From the NCBI RefSeq assembly GCF_902498065.1, contig NZ_CABVIR010000007.1:186001-250000 (forward strand): a stretch of 64,000 nt of DNA. Direction: 5' to 3'. Source of the DNA: Pseudomonas fluorescens. Its GTDB lineage: Bacteria > Pseudomonadota > Gammaproteobacteria > Pseudomonadales > Pseudomonadaceae. Position numbers and translations under genes: made by a program. This document shows positions 43,951 to 53,360 of the stretch, in pieces (position 1 is the first letter of the stretch; every line of letters begins with the position of its first letter). The notes beneath the pieces are model-generated. The model did no database searches, was not told where the DNA came from, and saw only the letters and a program-made list of their open reading frames with translations.

Positions 43951-44733
43951 GTGAGCGTAGCCCCCGTCCAATCGCCCCACAGTGTCAAAGACCAGGTCAG
44001 TGCCGCCGAGTGGCAGACCCGCGTCGATCTGGCGGCCTGTTATCGCCTGGTCGCCCTGCATGGCTGGGACGATCTGATCTTCACGCACATTTCTGCCAAG
44101 GTGCCCGGCACTGAAGATTTCCTGATCAATCCGTTCGGGTTGATGTTCCACGAGATTACCGCGTCGAGCCTGGTCAAGGTCGATCAGGCCGGCAACAAGC
44201 TGATGGACAGTCCCTACGAGATCAACCCGGCGGGTTACACCATCCACAGCGCCGTGCACGAAGTGCGTCACGATGTCGTCTGTGTGTTGCACACGCACAC
44301 GGCGGCAGGCGTTGCGGTGTCGGCGCAGAAGCAAGGCATTTTGCCGATCAGCCAACAGTCGCTGTTTGTCCTGTCGAGCCTGGCGTATCACGCCTATGAA
44401 GGCGTTGCGCTGAACCACGAAGAGAAGGCGCGGTTGCAAGCCGACCTCGGTGAAAACAATTTCCTGATGCTGCACAACCACGGGCTGCTGACCTGCGGCG
44501 GCACCATCGCTGACACGTTCCTGATGATGTTCACCTTCCAGCGCGCCTGCGATATCCAGGTGTTGGCGCAGAACGGTGGTGCTGAACTGATTGCCATCGA
44601 ACCGCAGATCCTGGCAGGCGCCAAGGCGATGATCGCCGGCGTCACCAAAAGTGCACAAGGGATGGGCGGCGCACTGGCCTGGCCAGCGTTGTTGCGCAAA
44701 CTCGATAAACAAGACGCGGGATATAAACTCTAA
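43951..44733 (+). CDS. Class II aldolase/adducin family protein
   Basis: A 260-residue zinc-dependent aldolase-fold protein with a GTG start preceded by AGGAG. The metal-binding histidines are in VCVLHTHTAAGVAVSA and LHNHGLLTCG. Family members cleave or epimerise sugar phosphates such as fuculose-1-phosphate, and many have unknown substrates. It overlaps the next gene by one base, so both likely act in one pathway. Confidence 0.88.
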   Translation: MSVAPVQSPHSVKDQVSAAEWQTRVDLAACYRLVALHGWDDLIFTHISAKVPGTEDFLINPFGLMFHEITASSLVKVDQAGNKLMDSPYEINPAGYTIHSAVHEVRHDVVCVLHTHTAAGVAVSAQKQGILPISQQSLFVLSSLAYHAYEGVALNHEEKARLQADLGENNFLMLHNHGLLTCGGTIADTFLMMFTFQRACDIQVLAQNGGAELIAIEPQILAGAKAMIAGVTKSAQGMGGALAWPALLRKLDKQDAGYKL

Positions 44734-45635
44734 TGCCTCTCGCCGAGATCCCTCTGAGTGCCTGGCGCAAACGCGGCCAGACCTTCGTCTTTCGTGGCCA
44801 GACTATTCGTTACTGGACGGCGGGGCAGGGTGAGCCGCTGCTGCTCATTCATGGCTTTCCGACTGCCAGTTGGGACTGGCATTACCTGTGGCAGCCGCTG
44901 GCCCAGCGCTATCGGCTGATTGCTTGCGACATGCTCGGCTTCGGCGATTCAGCCAAACCGGTGGACCACGAATACAGCCTGCTGGAGCAGGCCGATCTGC
45001 AACAGGCGTTGCTGGCACATTTGAACATCGAGCAACCGCTGCACGTGCTCGCTCACGATTACGGTGACAGCGTGGCTCAGGAACTGTTGGCCCGGCATTA
45101 CGAGGCGCGCATTCATCTCGCCAGTTGTGTGTTCCTCAATGGCGGCCTGTTTCCTGAAACCCATCGTCCGGTACTGATGCAAAAATTGTTGCTCAGCCCG
45201 TTGGGCTGGATGATCGGTCGTGCGTTTTCCCGTGAGGCGCTGGTGAAGAGTTTCCGTCAGATCTTCGGCCCCCACTCCCGTCCAACCGAGAGTGAGATGG
45301 ATGACTTCTGGAGCCTGGTCGACAGCAATCACGGGCCACGGATCATGCACAAACTGATCGCCTACATCCCCGAGCGTCGAGTCCAGCGCGAGCGTTGGGT
45401 GAGTGTCATGCAGCGCGGTGACGTGCCGTTGCGGGTGATCGATGGCGAGGTCGATCCGATCTCCGGCGGGCACATGGTCAAGCGCTATCGTGAGCTGATC
45501 CCGAACCCCGATACGGTCCTGTTGCCCGGCATCGGTCATTACCCGCAAACCGAAGCACCGGGGCAGGTGCTCAAGCACTATCTGGCATTTCGCGACCGGC
45601 TGATTTCATCGCCGCTGAAAGTGGCCTGTTCGTAG
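44733..45635 (+). CDS. Alpha/beta hydrolase (epoxide hydrolase / dehalogenase type)
   Basis: A 300-residue alpha/beta hydrolase. The oxyanion motif is HGFPTASWDW. The nucleophile elbow is AHDYGDS with Asp109, not Ser, as in epoxide hydrolases and haloalkane dehalogenases. The acid is likely in DGEVDPISGGH and the catalytic His in GIGHYPQ. Coupled to the aldolase gene by a TAATG overlap. The substrate is unknown. Confidence 0.85.
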   Translation: MPLAEIPLSAWRKRGQTFVFRGQTIRYWTAGQGEPLLLIHGFPTASWDWHYLWQPLAQRYRLIACDMLGFGDSAKPVDHEYSLLEQADLQQALLAHLNIEQPLHVLAHDYGDSVAQELLARHYEARIHLASCVFLNGGLFPETHRPVLMQKLLLSPLGWMIGRAFSREALVKSFRQIFGPHSRPTESEMDDFWSLVDSNHGPRIMHKLIAYIPERRVQRERWVSVMQRGDVPLRVIDGEVDPISGGHMVKRYRELIPNPDTVLLPGIGHYPQTEAPGQVLKHYLAFRDRLISSPLKVACS

Positions 45636-45923
45636 ACATCACCGCAACCTTGCCGGCGAAGGCGTCCTTGAGGCTTGTGGTGCCTGTCAGATTGCCATCG
45701 CTGGCAAGCCAGCTCCCACAAGAGTTTTGTGTGTCTGATGAGCTGAGGGGCACCTCGGTCCTGTAGACGCCGGCTTGCTGGCGATGGGCCGTGACGCGGT
45801 CCGCGAATTCATCATCCCCCCGCCTTATCGAGCACCATTCAGCGTCCCTCGTGTTCATTGTGACCCGCAGCGCCTTGCCTGACACTCGGGCTCATTGTCC
45901 CTTGGCCTGCTGGAGTCCCCTAA
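45636..45923. repeat. REP-rich intergenic region
   Basis: The 288-bp gap contains three REP-like half-units (around 45650, GCTGGCAAGCCAGCTCCCAC at 45702-45721, and GCCGGCTTGCTGGCGATGG at 45768-45788). I see no gene. A promoter for the following dehydrogenase presumably lies at its right end. Confidence 0.65.
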
Positions 45924-46835
45924 ATGAATGAGCCTGTGCGCTTCGAAGATAAAGTCGTGATCATCACCGGCGCCGGTGGTGGCCTGGGCCGTGCTCATGC
46001 GCTGTTGTTCGCCAGACAGGGCGCCAGGGTGCTGGTCAACGATCTCGGCGGCTCGGCACAAGGCGAAGGTGCGAACGCTTCGGCAGCAGACCGCGTAGTG
46101 GCGCAAATTCGTGAGGCCGGCGGCACCGCCGAGGCCAACCATGACTCCGTCACCGACGGCGACAAAATCGTCCAGAACGCCCTCGACGTTTTCGGCCGTG
46201 TCGACGTGGTGGTCAACAACGCCGGGATCCTGCGAGACAAGACCTTCCACAAAATGGACGATGCCGATTGGGACCTGGTCTATCGCGTCCACGTCGAAGG
46301 CGCCTACAAAGTCACCCGCGCCGCTTGGCCGCACATGCGTGAGCAAAACTACGGTCGCGTGATCTTCACCGCATCCACCTCGGGCATCTACGGCAATTTC
46401 GGCCAGTCCAATTACGGCATGGCCAAACTCGGCCTTTACGGCTTGACCCGCACACTGGCGATCGAAGGTCGCAAGAACAACATTCTGGTCAACGCCATCG
46501 CCCCCACCGGTGGCACCCGCATGACCGAAGGTCTGATCCCGCCGCAAGTGTTCGAACAGCTCAAGCCGGAACTGGTCAGCCCGCTGGTGGTGTACCTCGC
46601 CAGTGAGCATTGCCAGGAAACTTCCGGACTGTTTGAAGTCGGTGGCGGCTGGATGGGCAAGGTGCGCTGGGAGCGCAGCCTCGGTGCCGGTTTTGATCCG
46701 CGTGTCGGGTTTTCACCGGAAGATGTGGCGGCGCACTGGCAGCAGATCTGCGACTTCGAAGGCGCAGTGCATCCGAAGGACAATATTGAAGCGTTGAAGG
46801 AAATGATGGGCAATTTGCAGAAGTATTCGCTCTGA
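45924..46835 (+). CDS. Short-chain dehydrogenase/reductase (17-beta-HSD4-like)
   Basis: A 303-residue SDR with TGAGGGLG at residues 15-22, NNAG at 98-101 and catalytic Ser, Tyr164 and Lys168 (YGMAK). The sequence pattern VLVNDLGGSAQGEG and the C-terminal extension after residue 250 resemble the dehydrogenase domain of peroxisomal multifunctional enzyme type 2, which oxidises 3-hydroxyacyl-CoA or steroid substrates. This suggests beta-oxidation of a bulky or branched acyl chain. Confidence 0.88.
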   Translation: MNEPVRFEDKVVIITGAGGGLGRAHALLFARQGARVLVNDLGGSAQGEGANASAADRVVAQIREAGGTAEANHDSVTDGDKIVQNALDVFGRVDVVVNNAGILRDKTFHKMDDADWDLVYRVHVEGAYKVTRAAWPHMREQNYGRVIFTASTSGIYGNFGQSNYGMAKLGLYGLTRTLAIEGRKNNILVNAIAPTGGTRMTEGLIPPQVFEQLKPELVSPLVVYLASEHCQETSGLFEVGGGWMGKVRWERSLGAGFDPRVGFSPEDVAAHWQQICDFEGAVHPKDNIEALKEMMGNLQKYSL

Positions 46836-46894
46836 TGCCATTGCCCCGCGCAGGGCTCGCCTGAGTCCTGCCGCTCCGCAAAACCATCGCCCAT

Positions 46895-46922
46895 AAAAAA
46901 GGCCGCTGCAAACGCAGCGGCC
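46895..46922 (-). terminator. Minus-oriented terminator in the SDR-DUF1302 gap
   Basis: A 9-bp GC stem (GGCCGCTGC with GCAGCGGCC) has an AAAC-type loop. On the minus strand it runs into TTTTTT (46900-46895), while on the plus strand it is followed only by AAAG. It therefore looks built to stop a minus-strand transcript coming from 46947-47240. Confidence 0.6.
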
Positions 46923-46946
46923 AAAGCAAGACGTTAAATCAAGGAG

Positions 46947-47165
46947 CTACAAATCAACGTCTGTGTACACGGGGCGATGAGTCGAAAGCTTCGATTCATC
47001 TGAAATCTGTCGCCAATGGCGCGGACTGATCACACGCCATCGCTGTGTGCTGTCAGGCGGTTTACCGTGGAAGCCCGGCAAGAATAAGCGCTTGAGCCCA
47101 AAGGAAAAATAGTGATTCCGGACATGCACTGTTGCAGTCTGAGCAACAGTCTCGCGCTCATGCAT
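46947..47165 (-). CDS. Possible small gene or gene relic of unknown function
   Basis: A 72-residue open frame beginning MHERETVAQ and ending PVYTDVDL stops 24 bp before a minus-oriented terminator. A 23-codon open frame starting MALPRGEV overlaps its start from upstream (47231-47160). Codon third positions are less GC-rich than in neighbouring genes. I recognise no family. It may be a real short protein, a decayed fragment, or simply sit within a small RNA. The remaining bases of the 46836-47330 gap hold only the DUF1302 gene's promoter region. Confidence 0.25.
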   Translation of the reverse strand: MHERETVAQTATVHVRNHYFSFGLKRLFLPGFHGKPPDSTQRWRVISPRHWRQISDESKLSTHRPVYTDVDL

Positions 47166-47330
47166 CCGGCTGATGAGCTTCCATCCACTTCATCCATACC
47201 TCGCGCACTTCCCCGCGCGGCAAGGCCATTCATCCTTTAGAGGTACACAACGAATACCTCCTTGGTGCGCTTAACGCTCCCGACCTGCGGCAGTAGGGTG
47301 TGGCCTTCTGTCACTCACCGGGGAAGACGC

Positions 47331-49124
47331 ATGACAAAAACAACAATGCGCGCCATCTTCACGCCGCAGGCGCTGGCCGCTGCGGTTGCCTTGGGTTGCT
47401 GTGCCCAGGCACAGGCCGTTTCATTCAACATTGGGGAAATCGAGGGGACATTCGACTCCTCGTTGTCCGTCGGCGCGAGTTGGGGCATGCGCGATGCCGA
47501 TAAATCGCTGGTGGGCACCGTCAACGGCGGGACCGGCCAGGCGTCGACCGGTGACGACGGGCGTTTGAATTTCAAGAAGGGCGAAACCTACTCGAAGATT
47601 TTCAAGGGTATTCACGACCTCGAACTGAAGTACGGCGATACCGGCGTGTTCGTCCGTGGCAAGTATTGGTACGACTTCGAATTGAAGGACGAAGACCGCG
47701 AGTTCAAGCCGATCAGTGATCACAATCGCAAAGAGGGTTCCAAGTCTGCCGGCGCGCAGATCCTCGATGCATTCGTCTATCACAACTACTCCATCGCCGA
47801 TCTGCCGGGCACCGTGCGCGCCGGTAAACAGGTGGTCAGTTGGGGCGAAAGTACCTTCATCGGCAACTCGATCAACAGCATCAACCCGGTCGACGTTTCA
47901 GCGTTCCGCCGTCCTGGCGCGGAGATCAAGGAAGGCCTGATTCCGGTGAACATGCTGTTCGCTTCCCAAGGGCTGACCGACAAGCTGACGGTGGAAGGTT
48001 TCTATCAACTGGAGTGGGACCAGACCGTTCTCGACAACTGCGGCACCTTCTTCGGCGGGGACGTGGCGGCAGACGGCTGCACCACGGGCTACACGGTCGC
48101 CAGCCCGGCGATTGCGCCGCTGCAACCGATCGCTGCCGCTTTTGGCCAAGGCTTCCAGGTCGGCAGGGAAGGCGTGATCGTGCCTCGTGGCGGCGACCGC
48201 GACGCTCGCGACTCCGGGCAATGGGGGACGGCGTTGCGCTGGCTGGGCGACGACACCGAGTACGGCCTGTACTTCATGAACTACCACAGCCGCACGCCGA
48301 ATGTCGGCACCACCACCGCCGGGCTGGGGACGCTGGCACGGATTCCGGCCATCGTCGGCACCGCCAACGCCGTTGCACCCGGCACCGGTTCAGCCTTGGC
48401 CCAAAGCGTGATGCTCGGTCGCGGTCAGTACTACCTCGAATACCCGGAAGACATCCGCCTCTACGGCGCGAGCTTCTCCACCACCTTGCCGACCGGCACC
48501 GCATGGACCGGAGAGATCAGCTATCGCCCCAACGCACCCGTGCAGGTCAACAGCACCGACCTGACACTGGCCTTGCTCAATCCGATTGCCGGCGGCGCGG
48601 CTTCGCCGATCGCCACGACGCCCGGGGCAGACAACAAAGGCTATCGCCGCAAGGAAGTGACGCAAATCCAGAGCACCCTGACGCACTTCATCGATCAGGT
48701 CGCGGGGGCGGACCGTCTGACCCTGGTGGGTGAAGCGGCCGTTGTTCACGTCGGCGGGCTGGAGGACAAAAGCAAGCTGCGTTATGGCCGTGATTCGGTC
48801 TACGGACAGTACGGTTTCCACGGCGATACCGACGGTTTCGTCACCTCGACGTCCTGGGGCTACCGCGCCCGCGCGATCCTTGATTACAACAACGTCATCG
48901 CCGGGATCAATTTCAAACCCAACCTGTCGTGGTCCCATGACGTCGCCGGTTACGGCCCCAACGGGCTGTTCAACGAAGGCGCCAAGGCCATCAGCGTCGG
49001 CGTCGATGCGGACTATCGCAACACCTATACCGCGAGCCTCAGTTACACCGATTTCTTCGGCGGTGACTACAACACTCTGGAAGATCGCGACTTCCTGGCG
49101 CTGAGCTTTGGCGTGAACTTCTGA
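47331..49124 (+). CDS. DUF1302 outer-membrane porin-like protein
   Basis: A 597-residue secreted beta-rich protein starting MTKTTMRAIF, with a signal peptide cut after AQA. The family N-terminus FNIGEIEGTFDSSLSVGASW is clear, followed by alternating amphipathic strands and a C-terminal aromatic residue (SFGVNF), as in outer-membrane barrels. DUF1302 proteins occur beside DUF1329 proteins in clusters for uptake or export of hydrophobic compounds. The chosen ATG precedes the signal peptide directly. Confidence 0.88.
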   Translation: MTKTTMRAIFTPQALAAAVALGCCAQAQAVSFNIGEIEGTFDSSLSVGASWGMRDADKSLVGTVNGGTGQASTGDDGRLNFKKGETYSKIFKGIHDLELKYGDTGVFVRGKYWYDFELKDEDREFKPISDHNRKEGSKSAGAQILDAFVYHNYSIADLPGTVRAGKQVVSWGESTFIGNSINSINPVDVSAFRRPGAEIKEGLIPVNMLFASQGLTDKLTVEGFYQLEWDQTVLDNCGTFFGGDVAADGCTTGYTVASPAIAPLQPIAAAFGQGFQVGREGVIVPRGGDRDARDSGQWGTALRWLGDDTEYGLYFMNYHSRTPNVGTTTAGLGTLARIPAIVGTANAVAPGTGSALAQSVMLGRGQYYLEYPEDIRLYGASFSTTLPTGTAWTGEISYRPNAPVQVNSTDLTLALLNPIAGGAASPIATTPGADNKGYRRKEVTQIQSTLTHFIDQVAGADRLTLVGEAAVVHVGGLEDKSKLRYGRDSVYGQYGFHGDTDGFVTSTSWGYRARAILDYNNVIAGINFKPNLSWSHDVAGYGPNGLFNEGAKAISVGVDADYRNTYTASLSYTDFFGGDYNTLEDRDFLALSFGVNF

Positions 49125-49147
49125 TCTGGCTGAGAAGGATGATTTCA

Positions 49148-50515
49148 ATGCGCAAGATGATTCTGCAATGCAGCGTTCTGGCCCTGAGCCTGTTGGCCGT
49201 CGACGTGATGGCCGCGGTGTCGCCGGAAGAAGCCAACAAACTCGGCACCAGCCTGACGCCGTTGGGCGCCGAGAAGGCGGGCAATGCCGATGGCTCGATT
49301 CCGGCCTGGACCGGCGGCCTCCCGAAAAACGCCGGTGCGGTGGACAGCAAAGGTTTCCTCGCCGACCCGTTCGCCAATGAAAAACCGCTGTTTACCATCA
49401 CTGCGGCCACCGTCGACAAGTACAAGGACAAACTCTCCGACGGTCAGGTCGCGATGTTCAAACGCTACCCGGAGACCTACAAGATCCCGGTCTACCCGAC
49501 CCATCGTACGGTGGCCTTGCCAGCGGACATCTACGAGTCGGCCAAGCGCAGCGCGCTGAACGTGACGCCGATCAACGACGGCAATGGCCTGGCCAATTTC
49601 ACCGGCAATCGTTACTACGCGTTTCCGATTCCGAAGAACGGCGTCGAGGTCATCTGGAACCATGTCACCCGTTATCACGGTGGCAATTTGCGTCGCACCA
49701 TCACCCAGGCCACGCCGCAGTCCAATGGCGACTTCACGGTGATCCGCTTCAAGGATGAGGTGGCGGTGCCTTCGCTGCTGGGTGACTTGAAACCGGGCAG
49801 CGACGAAAACGTCCTCAGCTACTTCAAGCAGGAAGTCACGGCGCCGGCGCGGTTGGCGGGCAATGTGTTGCTGGTTCACGAGACCCTTGATCAGGTCAAG
49901 GAACCGCGCAAGGCCTGGATCTATAACGCCGGCCAACGTCGCGTGCGGCGTGCGCCGCAAGTGGCCTATGACGGCGTCGGGACCTCGTCCGACGGGTTGC
50001 GCACCACCGACAACTTCGACATGTTTTCCGGCGCACCGGATCGCTACGACTGGAAGCTGATCGGCAAGAAGGAAATGTACATCCCTTACAACAGCTACAA
50101 ACTCGACTCGCCCGACCTCAAGTACACCGATGTGATCAAGGCCGGGCACATCAATCAGGACCTGACACGCTACGAGTTGCACCGGGTCTGGGAGGTCGTC
50201 GCCACGGTCAAGCCCAACGAGCGGCACGTGTACGCCAAGCGTCACATGTACATCGACGAAGACAGCTGGCAGGTGGCGCTGGCCGATCACTACGACGGTC
50301 GCGGTCAACTGTGGCGTGTGGCCGAAGGTCATGCCCAGTTCTACTACGATCACCAGGTGCCGGCCTACACCGTTGAAGCGCTGTATGACCTGATTGCCGG
50401 TCGCTACATCGCACTGGGGATGAAGAACGAAGAGAAGCGCAGCTTCGAATTCGGTATCGATGCCAAAGCCGGTGACTACACGCCTGCTGCGCTACGGAGT
50501 ACAGGGGTGAGGTAA
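49148..50515 (+). CDS. DUF1329 periplasmic/outer-membrane protein
   Basis: A 455-residue protein starting MRKMILQCS with a signal peptide ending near DVMA. The family segments VSPEEANKLGTSLTPLGAEK and DGSIPAWTGG are present. DUF1329 has a LolA/LolB-like fold that probably binds lipids and escorts hydrophobic ligands. An AGAAGG site is 10 nt before this ATG; an earlier ATG at 49139 would have no spacing. It lies 23 bp after the DUF1302 gene and is followed by a terminator. Confidence 0.88.
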   Translation: MRKMILQCSVLALSLLAVDVMAAVSPEEANKLGTSLTPLGAEKAGNADGSIPAWTGGLPKNAGAVDSKGFLADPFANEKPLFTITAATVDKYKDKLSDGQVAMFKRYPETYKIPVYPTHRTVALPADIYESAKRSALNVTPINDGNGLANFTGNRYYAFPIPKNGVEVIWNHVTRYHGGNLRRTITQATPQSNGDFTVIRFKDEVAVPSLLGDLKPGSDENVLSYFKQEVTAPARLAGNVLLVHETLDQVKEPRKAWIYNAGQRRVRRAPQVAYDGVGTSSDGLRTTDNFDMFSGAPDRYDWKLIGKKEMYIPYNSYKLDSPDLKYTDVIKAGHINQDLTRYELHRVWEVVATVKPNERHVYAKRHMYIDEDSWQVALADHYDGRGQLWRVAEGHAQFYYDHQVPAYTVEALYDLIAGRYIALGMKNEEKRSFEFGIDAKAGDYTPAALRSTGVR

Positions 50516-50536
50516 TCATTCCTACAGCTCTTACAG

Positions 50537-50565
50537 AAAAAGGTGACTTTGCGGTCACCTTTTTT
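50537..50565 (+). terminator. Rho-independent terminator after the DUF1329 gene
   Basis: AAAAAGGTGAC-TTTGCG-GTCACCTTTTTT forms an 11-bp stem, 22 bp after the stop, separating the DUF1302/1329 pair from the LuxR regulator. Confidence 0.92.
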
Positions 50566-50655
50566 ATAGGTGTCGATCAGTGTGTTGAATACTTCTTCAA
50601 CAAGCTGTGTGGAGAAGGCTAGGGTGGCGCCACAATTATAAAAAGGCGCACCACT

Positions 50656-53211
50656 ATGACCGCCATGACCCCGTGTCTGGACCGTCCTGGACTCCTGCCC
50701 CGCTTGTCTTCCCATCACCAGACTCGCGAGCGGCTGATCGAGCCGTTACTGGCGTCGCCCGCGCGCGTGAAATTGCTCTGTGCCCCGGCCGGCAGTGGCA
50801 AGAGTGCGTTGCTTATCGAGTGCCTGTTGCAGGCACCCGAGCAGTGTCGGGTCTGCTGGTTGCCGTTGGCGGGGGAGCCGATGAAGGCGGTCGATTTTCG
50901 GCAGCGGCTGGCACGCGAGTTGGGATTGGCCTCGGCGGACGAAACCGCAATGCTGTCATCGCTGGCTCAATGGCAGACGCCGACCTGGCTGTGTCTCGAT
51001 GACTATTGCCGCACGCCCAACCCGGAGCTGGACCTGTTGCTCGACCGGTTGCTGGCCATCAGCAGCCCGATGATCACCTGGTGGCTAAGCGGTCGTCGCC
51101 GCCCGCAATGCAATTGGCCACGCTTGTTGCTTGCGGATGAGCTGTACGACTGCGAGCGCGCCACGCTGGCCTTTACTCAAACAGAAGTTGCCCGACTGCT
51201 GCATCACCTCGAGCCGGAGCAGGCGGCGAAACGTGCCTGCCGGATCATCGAACTCAGCGGTGGCTGGTGCGCAGGCGTGCGGATAGCGCTGCTGCAAAAA
51301 TGCGACTGGTCGCGCAACGAACCGCTGCACGGGCGGCCGGACACCCTTCACGATTACCTTGAACACGAGCTGTTCGGCATGCTGACCCCGGAGCTGGCGG
51401 AAGCCTGGCGGGTGCTGGCTCACTTGCAGCGATTCAATGCCCGGTTATGCGACCACCTGTTCGGTGCCGGCGAGGGCGCCCAATACCTGAGCACGTTGCA
51501 GGCGTTGGGCTGCTTCATCGAGCCCTGGCAGGACTCGACAGACTGGCTGCAGATTTTTACCCCCCTCACGCAACTGATGCGCGAAGAACAGTGGCCGGCG
51601 GGACGTTCATGGCATCGTCGCGCCTGTCAGTGGTTCGCCGCCGAACTGGATTGGAAAGCCGCGTTTGAACAAGCCTTGCTGGCCGAGGAGTTCGAGGTCG
51701 CGGTCAGTCTGTTGCAGCATTTCAGTTTCGAGCACCTGTTCGAGGAGCAGACCGTGGTGCTGTTGCTGCGTTTGCATGAACACAAAGGCGACGAGCTGAT
51801 GCTCGGCTCGCCGCAACTGGTGGGTCTGATCACCGCCGCGTTGTTGTTCGCCGGGCGGTTCGAGCAGGCGGGCGAATGCATTGAGCATTTGTCACGCTTC
51901 GCACCTCAACCGTCGGCGGTGAGTCAACGGCAATTGATTGCGCGTTGGCAGGCGATGCAGGGTTGGCTCCTGCATTTGCAGGGGCGTATGAACCCTTCGC
52001 GCGCGCATTTGCTGGAGGCGCTCGACGGACTCGACCCCACGCTCTGGACCGCGCGGCTGATGTGCCTGTCAGGTCTGACCCAGCAAGCCCTGCTCCGGGG
52101 CGAACTCGACGTGGCGCAGGCCCTCAACCGTGAGGCGTTGTGCCTGGCGCGAGCGCAAGGTTCGCTGGTGTTCGAGGGGTTGCTGGAACTCGATCATGCG
52201 CAATTGCTCGAGCAGCGTGGTGCATCCGGCCGGGCCGAAAGCCTGTTGGCCAACATGCATGGGTTGCTCGTCCGGCAGCAACCGCTGGCACAACCGCTGC
52301 TGGGGCGGATTGCCTTGCGTCGCGGACGTTTGAGCCTGTGTCAGGGGCGAGAAACGCAGGCGGCCGCGTATTTCGAGAGCGGACTGCACATTTGCCTGCG
52401 CAGCCAGGACAAACGCGTGCTGTATGGTTTCCTCGGCCTCGCGCAATTGGCCGCCAATCGCCAGGACTATGCCCAGGCCTTTGTCCTGCTGCGTGACGCC
52501 GAACGGTTGATGCAACAGCGGCGGATTCCAGACACGGTTTACCGCAGTGTTCTGCTGCAATTCAGCTGCCATTTCTGGCTACAGCAGGGCCGTCCGGAAT
52601 TAGCCCATGAAGCCCTGACCCGGGTGCTGCGCCACTATCACGGTGTTCATGCGCGGCAGGCGCCGCCGGCGACGCTGGAGCTGATCCCCGGCCTTGAATA
52701 CCTGTTGGTGCTGACCGAAGTGTATCGGGGGCAGGCGCAAACCCCGCTGGTGCAGCTCGAGGCCCAGTTGCACTGGGCGCAACAACGGGGAATGGCGGGG
52801 CTGCAAGCGCAATTGCAGCTGGCGCTGGCAGAAGTGGCCTGGCTGACGGGCGACACGCCTGCTGCTCGTCAGTCGCTGCAGGAAGGTTTGGCAATGGTCG
52901 AGCGTTGCACCCTTCAACAGGCTCTGCGCGATCTGCAATTGCGCCAGCCGCGCCTGCTGGAGGCGATTGGGACTACCGAGGCGGTTAACCCTCCTGAACC
53001 GCTGGCCTCGGTCCAGAACCGCTTGAGTCAGCGTGAAATAGAAGTGCTTGAGTTAGTTGCTCTGGGTAACTCCAATCAACAAATAGCCGATCAGTTGTTC
53101 ATATCGTTACATACCGTAAAAACTCACGCGCGGCGGATCAATGGGAAGTTGGGTGTGGAGCGAAGAACTCAGGCTGTCGCCAAAGCTAAAGTGATGGGGA
53201 TTGTTGTTTGA
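50656..53211 (+). CDS. LuxR-family regulator with N-terminal ATPase domain (MalT-like, LAL type)
   Basis: An 851-residue signal-transduction ATPase. Walker A CAPAGSGKS is at residues 42-50. A long helical TPR-like middle follows (about 330-770). A C-terminal LuxR HTH at 790-851 includes LSQREIEVLELVALGNSNQQ and LHTVKTHARR. Such regulators bind an inducer in the TPR region, hydrolyse ATP and activate catabolic operons. Its position suggests it controls the DUF1302/DUF1329 genes and perhaps the aldolase, hydrolase and SDR genes. Confidence 0.92.
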   Translation: MTAMTPCLDRPGLLPRLSSHHQTRERLIEPLLASPARVKLLCAPAGSGKSALLIECLLQAPEQCRVCWLPLAGEPMKAVDFRQRLARELGLASADETAMLSSLAQWQTPTWLCLDDYCRTPNPELDLLLDRLLAISSPMITWWLSGRRRPQCNWPRLLLADELYDCERATLAFTQTEVARLLHHLEPEQAAKRACRIIELSGGWCAGVRIALLQKCDWSRNEPLHGRPDTLHDYLEHELFGMLTPELAEAWRVLAHLQRFNARLCDHLFGAGEGAQYLSTLQALGCFIEPWQDSTDWLQIFTPLTQLMREEQWPAGRSWHRRACQWFAAELDWKAAFEQALLAEEFEVAVSLLQHFSFEHLFEEQTVVLLLRLHEHKGDELMLGSPQLVGLITAALLFAGRFEQAGECIEHLSRFAPQPSAVSQRQLIARWQAMQGWLLHLQGRMNPSRAHLLEALDGLDPTLWTARLMCLSGLTQQALLRGELDVAQALNREALCLARAQGSLVFEGLLELDHAQLLEQRGASGRAESLLANMHGLLVRQQPLAQPLLGRIALRRGRLSLCQGRETQAAAYFESGLHICLRSQDKRVLYGFLGLAQLAANRQDYAQAFVLLRDAERLMQQRRIPDTVYRSVLLQFSCHFWLQQGRPELAHEALTRVLRHYHGVHARQAPPATLELIPGLEYLLVLTEVYRGQAQTPLVQLEAQLHWAQQRGMAGLQAQLQLALAEVAWLTGDTPAARQSLQEGLAMVERCTLQQALRDLQLRQPRLLEAIGTTEAVNPPEPLASVQNRLSQREIEVLELVALGNSNQQIADQLFISLHTVKTHARRINGKLGVERRTQAVAKAKVMGIVV

Positions 53212-53360
53212 AGTGCGCGCGGCGTCTTTACGAATGCATACAAGTTACGGGTGTACTAAGTTGGTTTTGCTGTTTATAAAGTGGGCGTCGGCCCGTCAAT
53301 CAATCTTTATTTTTTTGAATGTGTTTTGGCCGACTCCCATTATTAGAAAGGATGCTATTC

